Origin: Eudromia elegans
Taxonomy: Eukaryota; Chordata; Aves; Tinamiformes; Tinamidae
NCBI GenBank assembly: GCA_003342815.1
Contig: PTEX01000003.1
Location: forward strand, 1,138,435 to 1,202,434
Reading direction: 5' to 3'
DNA length: 64,000 bases
This document shows, piece after piece, positions 50,001 to 62,000 of this stretch. A program made the position numbers and the translations under genes. Within the stretch, counting starts at the first letter, position 1; each line of letters opens with the position of its first letter. The notes beneath the pieces were generated by a model. The model was not told the DNA's origin. It saw only the letters and a program-made list of their open reading frames with translations, and ran no database searches.

Positions 50001-53000
50001 AGTGTGAGGAGTGTGAAAACTGAAAGGAAAAAATGGAGAAGCGACTACTTTATTTCTTAACATGTTTAGCACATTTTTTTCCCTATAATACTCTAAATAT
50101 ACTTACTTAAATAGGGCATTTCCTTTGATGGTAGCTTTCCAGTTACCTCTGAAACGTCTTCCTCTGAAAAGATCTAGGCCACGTTTGTTATGAATGTTGA
50201 TTGCCATAAATGTCTTCATTTGCCTAGCATTTACTTGGGTATCTTCTTCTAGGAGGAGATAGGGCATATGCATTGAAATAAACATTTCTTGAAGAACAAA
50301 TAACAGTTGAAGCAAAATGCTGATTAAAAAAAAGATTGAAAATGTCTGAAGTTCCTCAAATCTCTAACCAGTATCCTACTTTAACCAACTACTACTTCCT
50401 CTCTAACTTGCTAGTATGTTTAATTGTTCATAGTATATTAATGAAACTTGTTTTTATTTTCACTGTATAATAGCTTTTTCTCTAGTCTTCATCAAAGTTT
50501 TACACTAAAATAAGCCTAAGACCTTTAATATTTAATGTTAATTAAAATAAGTTCAGTTTTGTTCTGTTCTGTAAAGGGATATCTGAAGAATTTTTACAAA
50601 TTTTATCTTGGAAATTAGCTTATTCATTATGTTTAATTTTAGGAAATGGTGCTCTTGCAGAACATTCTGAAAATGTGCATATTTCAGGAGTGTCAACGGG
50701 TAAGTCATTTTTCGTAATGTTTAAATTTCATGCATGACTTAAATAGTAAATATTGAAAGCCACCTGGTATCTTATGAAGAGATATTTGGCTATAAAAATT
50801 ATTACTGCCTTTTGCAGCATGTAATAAGGAATGAAGCAACTGGAACATGGAAAAATTCTCATAAGATAAAATTGATACCTGCATGCTCATGAACAGATTA
50901 TAGCTTTCTAAGTGGACTGCTTAATTATTTTTCCATACAAACATTGAACTAAGAGAAAAGTTGGTTTAAGTTGAATTGGTGTTTTCTTTCCGCAGTGAAG
51001 TTTTTTTGTGAAATGAAATTTATTGAAATGTAATTTTGGACACTGCTACTATCAAATAATAAAAATCCAGGAGTTATGCATTTCACCTGATTAGATTGAA
51101 GCCGTAACTGAAACTGCTACACACTTGGCTGCACAATTTCTTTATTAAAAGAAAAGAAAAAAGAAATTTAGAATTCATAAAGCTGAGAAGCTGCTGAGAT
51201 GGTTGGGGAATACAGGACGCAGTGGCGACAGACCTTGCTCAAAGGCTGCTGCCTTCCCTGCTATGAAACCAAACCCGGCGCCTCATTACAGCCCTGCGGT
51301 TGCAAGTCTGGGGCCTCAGCTGGGCACCTGCTGCCGTTGGGGGTTTTCTGTGCTCGTGATGCTTGTCCTTTAAGGCACGAGGTGCTGCCAGTTCATAGGC
51401 TTCGTTCTTCAGGTCTGAAACAGCATCAGCTAAGCTGCAGATGGCATTTTACACTTCTGTAATGCAGATGTAGTCAGGATGTGTGGAGTTGGGGAGGACT
51501 CTCAATTGGTAGAAACGAAGAAGCCTGATATTTGTCAGAGGAAAACCCCTACTAGTCCCTGGAAATCAAAATGATTTTTTAAACCCTTCTCTAAAATAAG
51601 TCAATAAAAAACCCCTCATTTTCACTGCAGTTCGTGCAACTAGTTGTAGGTATTCGTGCAGTGTAGCTTCCAGTGCTGAAATGCTGTTTTAGATGTACGT
51701 GCTGTCAGCGGATGGCTTTTGACCCAACATACTACCTTTTCTTTCCCTCTTCTTTCCTTTCCATTTTTTGCCACACAGACACACCAAAGTCTCATTGTAG
51801 TTGCAGTTTGCTACCCCTTCTGCTGCATTATCAAAAATGATGTTGCTTTTCATCAGCAGTACTGTACCACGTGTCATGTACAGTGTATTTATGGCACACT
51901 TTGAATAATAAATAACAGCACCGGCACTTGCTGCTCTACAAACAATTGTTGCTGAAATTGGGTTGTGTCCAGTAAGAACAACAGACTGTGCAGTTTCTAG
52001 AATACGGTTTAATGACCTCTCATTCTGCTGTTTGCTGCAACACTCGGTGTCACAGGTTGCAGTAGAGGCGGAAAAGCCTTTGCTGGACAAGAGGTGAGTG
52101 GAGTGTGTGACGGCCCACGTGCAGGAGGAGAACACAATGTCCTTTCTATGAGAGATAACAGCAGCTGCTAAAGAGACCTTTAGCTCCTGGCAGGAAAGAT
52201 CCTCTTTACAGCTGGAGGAAGAATAAATATTGGACTCTTCAAGTTTCATTCCTAATGCAAAGAGAAAGTCCTTCAGTGGAGAGTTTGGGATAAGGTAGGG
52301 TGGGGAGAGGAGGAGGTGCCTGGTAATGAAAACCTGAACAAAGTACAAGGGCAGAGCTAGTGCTGTTCTCTTCACGTTTGTATGTGTAGGTGCCTTGCAG
52401 TGAAAATGCAAGAGGAGGATGAGCTGCGTGTGATTTGTGATACATTTGAAAGAATCTGTAGTTTGCCCCTCTCTTTTTTTTTTTTGATTTTGCAAATCAT
52501 ATTTCCATGAAACCTACCTGAACAGCTATCATTGATGAGGAGAATGTTAAGTCAAGAGAATTTTAAGTAAAATAGAGCCAAAGATGTCTCACTTTGAGTC
52601 TTGCTAGATCCCCCTTTGACTTGGTGTTGAGGCTGAGTGAGAGATTCTTAGACAGTGGCTATTGAGAAGGAATTCAAAACCAAATGATTTGTCTTGATGG
52701 CAGATTTCCTGTCATGCTGCCACTGTAAAGCTGCATGACTGGCCTAATTAAATTATGTTTTAATACTACAGACTTCTGTGTCTCCAGTAGTTATGCTTTT
52801 GCTCTATATTGTATGTGGTAGTGTGCAAGTACATCTCTAATATGTGAACACATATTTTCTCCCAAAAGCAATAAAATAACATTATCTCTTGTGTATGAAC
52901 TATCACTAATGAACTAGTATTTATGCCCTTAAAACTTGAACAATTGAGAAGTATTTTGAAACAAAAAGGCATTTGCTCTGTCTGTTTTTTCAGGCCTGTC

Positions 53001-56000
53001 TTTGCATCTGTAACTGTCAGAACTGCAAAATCATGTTCTACCACCACCACCACCACCACCACCCTTTTAAAAAATAGTTTTTATTTACTTTTAAGGCTTC
53101 AACACTGAGAAAGCATTTTGTTCACAACAGTACAAATTGCCGAGACTCCTTTCTATCCATTGTGCCTGTGTATTGCAGAGCAAAGGGCCTTTCAAATTAA
53201 AGCTTTTCAGCTTGACCTGGAGGCAAAGATTCCTTTGCCTTCTTCCCCAGTAGAGCTCTAAATCAGGCTTGAGGTGGGTCCTGAGAGTTACAAATGCAAT
53301 AATTATCCTCCCTATTCATGGTTTAGACTTTATCACAACATTATTCTCTTTTTACTCTAAGCTGTTTTAAACACCTTCAGATCATTTATCCAGCTGCATT
53401 CATGTCCTTACCGTGTCCAATATAATGCATACCTTATCATCTTGTGGTTCACATTGAAAGCTAATTCTTTTATCTTTTCAACTAATCTCCTGGCATTACT
53501 GTGAAGATAAGTCCCTAATCTCCCTTTCCCTGCTCTTCTGAAGTGACTGGTTTCCTTGACATGTTGTTCACTGTTATTACAGGTGCTTTACTTCTCTAGA
53601 TTTTGCCAGGCAATTCTTGCATTCTTGACTGTTTTCTTGTTGCAACTTGCAAACAGCACGTTGTGTCCTAATGTTTTCCTTAACCCTCTTCTGTTTACCA
53701 GTCAATGTCCTGTAGCTCCTGGTCACACTTCAGAATGTAGGAAGTTGAACAAATTTAAGGAATAGTGGGATAAGGAAGACTTTACAGCAGCATGTGCTTA
53801 AAAAGTCTATTAGAAAATCCATATAAAACAGAAAGCCATGTGCGCAGCTTAACCTCTCAGCAGGTTTGTGACCGCTGTGTTGCACTTTAGTCTTTGAAAT
53901 GTCTCAGTTCTAGTTACAACACTGCAGTCTCCTGAGCAGAGACGTATGAGGATAAAATAGCAAACAGAATAGCAAATAAAGTTAATAGTATTATAAAGGA
54001 AAGGGAGTAAAACAGATAGGAGAGGCATGAGCAGAGCTGCACTAAGAAATGTAGTGGTACAGAAGGAATTGAGAGGAACATCAGTAGAGACAGCAAATAT
54101 GTTGGGCAGGTTGGATTTGGGGGTCCCTCCCCCCAAATGTCAAATTTGTGGTCGCCAATATGAGATTAGAAAATACCTTGGACTTGCACCGCAACGTGTC
54201 TTCACTTCTAAACAGTGCCACTTTCTCAGTTTGTGTTTTCTGCTTCAATTACAATCTTATCTCCTTTTTCCTTTTGGCTGCTGATTTTTATTCTGTTGTT
54301 TGTTTGTGTGTTTCATAATGCTTTTTGTAAATGACCTTAAAGCTGGCCTGTTTTCCAGTAATTTTTTAACTGACCTGTTCCTTGGTCGGATGCCTAGAAT
54401 GCTGCTAGCAACTGCAGCTAAAATCAGAGGTGTAAAATCTCCATAGCTTAGAGGAAAAATGTTTCTGTCTCTATTGACAGCCTTTCTGCAAGTTTTGTGC
54501 ATTGTCAACCGAGCTGTTTTTTGCTTCCTTCTTGATTCATGTTCTTAGCACACAAAAGTATGTTAAAAGTATTTTTGTCAAAAACTTCAGAGGAAACACA
54601 TGCTAATCAAGCAGAAGCCTAGGATTAAAAGAAAAGCTTGCTATTTATTTTATAGATACCCTTAGAACTGTGTTATCTTTTAAAAATGAAGTAGGCATTT
54701 ATAAAGTCCTTCTGAGAAATAATTCTCTCAGCAAAATGAAAGTGCATCTTCTATGCAATAAATAATCTTAGCTCTTATAAACCTTACGCTAATGGGAAAT
54801 TCCTTTTGTCTCCTTCATTAAGTAGTAGATTTATGTGTGTGAAAGTATACCAGATATGCAGGTGTACTTAGCTTATACAACTTGCTCTCTTGTTAAGGAA
54901 GTTGTCATTCCTTTTTTATGTCTCCTTCCTGTTTCTTCTTTCACTTGTGCTCTGTCACATGCAGACTGTCACTTTTTCCTCTCTTCTACAATAAATCCAT
55001 CATTCCCTGGTTTTGGTACCTGTGATCACCACCCTTTCCTCCTCATACTGTCTTTGTTCTACCCTCTCATTTCTAATGTAGGACAGTGCTGGAAACACAT
55101 ATCAGCTGCTCCGTGTTAGTTTCAGGGGGAACAGGTAAAAGCCATGTTAACTAAGAGAATAAGGAAAATGCTGGTATTTCAAACAAAGATTAAAACAATG
55201 AATGGTTAAAGGCTAAAAAGGCTAAAACTGGAAGTTGTCAGAGTACCTGAAAATAATAGCCTACTATGCTACTATGTAGGATCTGCACATGAAATTTCCT
55301 TCACTGCCTAGCAGGTAAACACTATTGCTAGTACCACTTCTGCAGGGCCTGCTAAGGTAAGTGAGTTATAGTTGTCAGGGTGCCAGCTTAGGATGTGGCA
55401 AAGCTAATTCTGTAGTAGTTGCTAGCTGTACTTGGAAGTCCCTTTTCAATAGGCATATGTGGCAAGCTTAGGTTTTTTTTTTTTAAGATAAACTTTGTAA
55501 AACTGAATGCACGTAGGTTTTCAGTGGATCATTTTAATGTTCCAGTGTGGGATTTTCTTCATCAAGTTTTTGCAGAGCAGGTAAATTTGAAAACTTCCTT
55601 AGTGACTCTCTATGGCAAAGCCTAATATGCCATTTTTAAAAATATCCAGATGCAGAGGAATGTTGTAATGATGTAAAATTTATCTGCAAACACCTTATTT
55701 TAAGCTGAGTGCTATTTCAGTAGTAACCAAATAACATTTAGAATTGCTTGCCAAGATTTGCCAGTTGGGTATAAAGTAAGTAAACCATGTAAAGTGGTTT
55801 ACATGTTTCTGTTTTTTTTTCTTTTTAATACCTGTTAAAATTGCTGTCTAACTTGGACATTGTGTGAATAACGATTCATAAAGTAACTATTCACAAAAAT
55901 TTCTTAGCATCCTTTGGTTGCCTGTCTATACAGATGCAAAGTGTATCCAGACCATTCGCAGAGTAGTCGGCTTCCAAAATCTCATGGTGTTAGGGCACCA

Positions 56001-59000
56001 TCTACAGGGCAAATGTTTCGGCAAATATTTAATGGCTATTGCAGTAAAAGGATATCTTAATGTATTCTGAAATTGGTTTTTATTTCTTCCCCAAAAGTTT
56101 GAACAGTTCCTAAATTCTACAGCAAAGTATCTTAATACTTAACTATACATAAAATAAGATCTTATATGAAACTTTTGCAAAGTTTCTAAAAGTAATATTT
56201 TCTTAAAACTGCAGTGTAAAAATATAAAACTGATTAAATTTGTTGCAAGATAAAGAGAATGTAGGAAAATCTGCCAGAATTTTCTTTTAGTCCTTTTTAA
56301 CCTATTTGCAGAAGCATATTTTTATTCTTTATTAAAGATTTTTTAAAATAATTTAGTAATTTATATATTGCTTTGTATTAGAGCTAGTCAATAACTATAA
56401 GTTATTGACGGAAAAACAGACTTGTGCATAAAAATAGAAATCAATAATATGTTTACAAATTATTCTTATTGCAAGTACAGTCTGTAGGATCAGTTGCTTA
56501 TGTTTATTGACAAGATCAATTTTAATTTTAATCATATATTTATATAATAATCATACATTATTATAATAGTCGTGTATTTAAATTTGATTTTTTTTGTTTA
56601 ATTCTGAATCTTTTGCTGGTCAGAAAATAATGCAGATGCCTCCAGATCTGAAACAGGTCTTGTGTTTGAACTCCTTCTGTGTGTAACCGCTCATACTTCT
56701 AGTATAATTCTAAAGCGTGCAGGTTCTCATGGAGTACTCATGATAAAACTTTAAAATAAAAACAAGGAGGGGAATTATTTTAATATGTTCTCTGGCCTTT
56801 GAGGCTTCATAGGTCATAATTTCAAGCTCTGTAGTTGGGAGTATTCTGTTTATATTTATACATCTATTTATATGAAGGTTGGCAATGTATTTGACACACA
56901 TTGTGTGTCATCTTTTTGGATTTAAGGTTGTTGAGGAAAGAAAGTCCAAAATTAATAATCTCCTTACTTGCAGCAAAATCAGTAGAGCTATGAACACTTG
57001 TGGAAAGAACAAGCAACTTGAGTTAACACCATTGCAGAAAGCTACACTTAGAGTAAGGATGCAAATATCGTAGTTGGTATGATTGAGCTGAATTAGCCCT
57101 ATAAATAAAAGTTTTCTAGTTTGTTATCAGAAATGCATTGCACAAGCCCCTCCTGGAGACCTAACTTTTAATATTTGTAAATGAGATGTGCAGCAGTAAG
57201 TGCCCTTTTTCTTCCAACCATTTGGAATCATGAAAATAAAGACAAGTTCTGTGCTGGGGCTGGAAGGGATCATTTAAATGATGGCCAGGTGCTGGGTCTT
57301 CATAAAAAAGTGAATTTCAGCTACTTAATTATTTTGTTTTAATTTTATTTTTCACCTTAATAATACATTTGTGAGTATAATGTGTAAGTGCAAACTTGAA
57401 TATTTGTGAAAGCTAAAAGTAGGAAATGTAAAATATTTCACTCTAACAAAGATGTCCAAGTCTGCAGATAATAATCTTTTAATCTGTAGTACTAACTGAC
57501 ATTAGTATAAAAATCTACATTTGCAACATTCAGAAGTTATTGTTTGCTGAATGTGTTGTGTCTTGGGAACTTTATGAGCTGTTCTAGACACTGTTTTTAT
57601 TGCCACCTTAGCTAACTTACTGTGATATTTTCCTGATAAGTTCTGATCTAGCTTTGTCCTAATCACTTTTTTTTTAAAAAAGTGATATTAATAACATCTC
57701 TTTCATCACTGCAATTATGTTTTTAGCCTGTGGAGATTTTCCAGAACAAATTAGATCACCGAGCGGGACAATCACCAGTCCAGGGTGGCCCTCTGAATAT
57801 CCCGCGCGAATCAACTGCAGCTGGTACATCCATGCCAACCCTGGGGAGATCATAACTATAAGGTAATATTGATCCTATATCAACAATATCGATTCACAAA
57901 GTACTAACTAGACTTTTTGTGACTGCCAGTTGTGCATAAACTAATTTCCTACCTGTAAATGTAGACCTGTTTTAATTAAAATAGTATTCATTTCCATTAG
58001 GTTGTTTGGAAGCAAGAACTGTTTCTGAAAAATAGGAAAACTGGGACCAGGTATAGGGAGTTACATAAATTCAGAACCATATTTTAGAAACTAATAAGAA
58101 AGTGGCTCTGTAAGTAGGTTTTTTTTTCCCCTGTTATAAACAGAACAGATAGGTAATTTGTGTGATTTATGTTTTGATGGTGTCAGTATTAAATGATACA
58201 TTTTAAAGGTGAAAATGATAATTTTCTTGCTAAGGTAAAGACTTTCACAGAGGAAATATGTGGCTTTAGCTGCAAATTTACTTCAGTTTCCAGTACAGGC
58301 TTGCTACTCTAAGGAGAATCACACAGGCTCAGAATCACAGAATGATTAAGGTTGGAAGGGACTTGTGTAGATTACTTAGTCCAACCCTACCTCACAAGCA
58401 AGGTCACTGAGAGCCCAACACAGAGTCTGGTGTCCAAACGAGTTTTGAGTGACTCTACAACCACTCTAGGCAGCCTGTTCCAGTGCTCTGTCACCCTTTA
58501 CCATCAAGTTTTTCCTCAAATTCAGGCATAACTTTTTTTTTTTTCAGTTTGTGGCCATTGCTGACCACTGCTGAAAATAGTCTGGTCCCATTCTCTGGAT
58601 GCCTTCCCTTAGGATATTTGTACACAATGATAAATCACCTCAATTTTTTCTTCTTTAGACTCAACAGACCCTGCTTTCTCAGCCTGTCTTCATGAGAGGT
58701 GCTTCAGTCCCTTAATCATCTTTGTAGCCCTCCACTGGACTCTCCAGTAGCCTTATGCCCCTCTTGTACTGGGGAGCCCAGAACTGGACACATGACTCCA
58801 GATATGGCCTCAGCAGGGTTGAGTAGTGGGGCAGGATCACATCCATTGTCCTGCTGGCGACACCCTGGCTGGCGCACCCCAGGATAGCATTTGCCCTCCT
58901 GTCCACAAGGGCACATTGCTGGCTCTTGGTCAGTCTATAGTCCACCAGGACTCTGCAGAGCTGCTCTTCAGCAGGTCGACTTCCAAACTCTGTTGCTGTA

Positions 59001-62000
59001 TAGGGTTATTCCTCCCTAGGTGCAGGATTCTACATTCATGAAGCCTTTGAACTTCATGCAGTTCCTCTCCACCCATCTCTCCAGCCTGTCAAAGACAGTG
59101 GATCAGCCACTCCTCCTAGTTTTGTATCATCCACAAACTGGCTGTGAGTTGCTGATAACAGGCTGAATTTGATACTGACCCCTCAGAGACGCCAGTAGCT
59201 ACAGGCCTCCCACTAGACTGCCCAGCTGATCAAAACCCTTTGAGCCATTCGGCCAGTTCTCATTTGATCCCCCTCCCACCGCTAGTGTATATGTCTAGTG
59301 TATAGGTCACATTTCATTTCTGACTGTGCTCAGTTGTCTACTGACATATTTTTGCCCAGACAGTTTATACTGCTCTAGATACTGCTTTATATATGAAGCC
59401 CATCTTCATATAATTGTAATTAAAGCTTGGGTAGTATCTTCCATGACACACCCACTATTATTCAGTAGTGCAAATAGGAGCAAATGTCACCTGAAATTGT
59501 GGTTTTGAACACTGTAGGTGTACTTAGAATGTATGTCAAGTCAGGTCGTTGGCCAAAAGTGTTATTGGCTAAAATTCTTAGGAAATTTGGTTTAAATAAA
59601 ACCACTTAGCATATATAAAATTACTAAATGAATAATTTCATGACCAAAATTACTTGGAAACTTACTTCAATCTTTTTGGTAGCAGAACTAGATTTCTTAA
59701 GTATCAGGTACATTATCTTGCATGGAAATATTTTTAATGTCCTCATAGTTCACCACAAGATGAATGAGAGGTGAATCTGTCAATGGAGAAACCATCTTTT
59801 TTTGCATCATGTTCGAGGAATAATTTCCTCTAACTTCCTTTTCTAAATCTATTAATTCAGTAGTTTGGTTGCATTGCATAATACCCAATTTAATTGCAAT
59901 TTTTTATTGTTTTTCAGTTTTCAAGATTTTGATGTTCAGGGATCGCGGAGATGCAGCTCAGATTGGTTGACGATTGGAAGCTACAAGAATACTGAAGGCT
60001 ACAGAGCATGTGGCTCCTCTATTCCTTCACCATACATCTCTTCACAGGATCATGTTTGGATCAGATTTCACTCAGATGATAGCATCTCTCGAAAAGGCTT
60101 CAGATTAGCATACTTTGCTGGTATGTTGCAGATAATAACTGGTACAACTTTATGGCTTAGGTTTACATTTTAAGAACTACTTCCTTTGCTTCAGGGCACA
60201 GTGCATGAACACTTCATGTAGTCAATTCAGGATTTATATCAGAGAAAACATTTATCGCAGGACTTGTTTTATTAAACATACCGTCTCAAAAAGGTTTGCA
60301 TTCTTTAAAAAAAAATCTATTAAGATGATAGATCACTCTAGCCAAGCACAAGCTCATTTTGAACATAACAAAGTTCTGTTTGGGTAGTTCAAATATGCAG
60401 TGCAAGCGAGTTATCAGTAGTAATATTTTACATCTGCTTTATGGGCAGTTTTTGGTCTGCTGACTCCAACAGCTACTGCAGCAGGTCTCCAGAGAGAGAA
60501 GGAAGCCAATCTTGGGTAAAGTGGTTCCAAGCGGTTTTCTGCTCTTAAGAGGTAGTAGAATTGCATATAATAATTTGATAAGTCCTGATCATCAGAAATG
60601 CTGGATTGGATTCCTCATTGTTTTTATAATAGCTTTAATACACTTACTACCTTCCAGTATATGTCTATACTATATTCCCTGGCCTGCTCCAAATCTTTGC
60701 CACCCAACTTTTAAGTGTTCTTGTATGTATGAATTTTCCACCTATCCATTGCCATTATTATTCAAAGTTACCATACAATACTTCAAAAAAACCTTGCCCT
60801 AATGTCATCTAGTCTAAACCATGTTTGCCTGCACTGCATCCTGCTCTTTATTCTCCTACAAAATGGCTTTGACAACAACAGTTGCTGCTTTCCTCTCTGC
60901 TGTTTCCTCTCTATTTGTTGTTTGCAAGCCTACCCAAAAGCTCCCTCTATACCTCAGTAACTTGAAGTTTAGCACATCTCATGGGAGGTAATGCAGCTTG
61001 CCTTTGCTGGCTCAGCTTTCCAGGAGATGCTCCTCCAGAATTTTGCTTACTAACAGTTTCAACAATAAGCATTTTTTCCTGTGTTACGTGATTTCTACAC
61101 ATTAACATCAAGCATTACTAATTAGACTGTTAAGGTGCTAGCAAAACATTTAAGCCAAGTTTTTTTTAAGGCTACTCTTTATTATTTTAAATGTATATTT
61201 TTAAAAACAACTGTACTTTGACTTGAGCTAGATTCTTATGCTTAATGTGACACTTAGGAAATGTAATATGTTTGAGGTGGTAGTGTAGTGTTTCCATGAT
61301 CAGAATCGTCCTCTAATGTTGTAGAGGGCACTGTGTATAGGTGAAAAGCTGAAAAATCTGCTCTAATAATCTTCTGGTTGTGTGTTCTCCCCTATATGAA
61401 AAGGAAACTTCTCAAATACTAACAACATTTTTGTGATATGTGCAACTATACCAATGTTTTATTTTGTGTACTATGAATCAGTAATAATCATTTATTTAGG
61501 ATGATTTTTCAAGATCTATATTACATTTAACTTCTTAATAAATATACGTTAAAAATTGCCTGTTATCACTTCCCTAATTTGAGAGGATAGGCTTGTATGT
61601 GAAAGCTACAGGTTTACATCCTTGTGTCTATATTTGTCACAGTTAAGTTATAATATAGTTCATTATAGTTAATTACAATAGCTTGTATACATTAGTGACA
61701 ACACTCTGTTTTTAATTTAAGAGTGATGCCTCAAACCTGTAAGTGTAGGTGGTAATAAGAATGGCAGTGACAGCGGTGATGTGACATAAAATTTTCTGTG
61801 TGGTAAGATGGCTAAACAGGAAGCATAGAATAAAAGAAAGCAAAAAACCAAAGCAGAGATAGTGAGTTCTGTGTCAAGAAACATACAGGAAATATCTTAG
61901 AAAAGCTTTTTTTAAAAAAAATAAAAAAAGTATTCCTATTTCAGTTGTTTAGATGTCACTTATGTTTTACCTATGCAGGAAAGATGGGAACTACTTATAA

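Larger units (their letters stand above)
23068..50642 (+). other. LRP12: LRP12 intron 1 (27.6 kb)
   Basis: Bounded by donor GTAGGT and acceptor TTTTAG, phase 1. Apart from its first 500 bases, which belong to the CpG island, it is AT-rich and shows no further coding exon. It holds poly(T) at 24466-24482, a 25-base near-perfect inverted repeat at 29205-29229, an (AG)n run at 46383-46400, a pyrimidine tract at 39867-39914 with one unknown base at 39905, a TTTG repeat at 44241-44256, an exact 14-base tandem duplication (AGAAATATGAAACT at 47818-47831 and 47832-47845) and a short CR1 3' end at 49341-49380. Long first introns like this commonly carry enhancers; CpG-rich patches at 34425-34515 and 39235-39330 are candidates. 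Confidence 0.9.
50700..57726 (+). other. LRP12: LRP12 intron 2 (7.0 kb)
   Basis: Bounded by donor GTAAGT and acceptor TTTTTAG, phase 1. It holds a GC-richer patch at 51200-51430, an unusually long antisense open frame at 51689-52495 (noted under findings), a (CCA)n microsatellite at 53041-53063, and a perfect 10-base-arm hairpin at 56387-56409. No further LRP12 exon fits between exons 2 and 3, whose codons join cleanly. Confidence 0.9.

Noticed and set aside
57235-57300. GGCTGGAAGGGATCATTT resembling a CR1 3' end
   Set aside because: Only about 20 bases look similar and the octamer tail is missing, so it is not claimed.
60061-60173. Extension of the exon 4 reading frame to a stop at 60171-60173
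   Set aside because: The donor GTATGT at 60121 joins in frame to exon 5 and matches the LRP12 protein; the extension is intron read-through.
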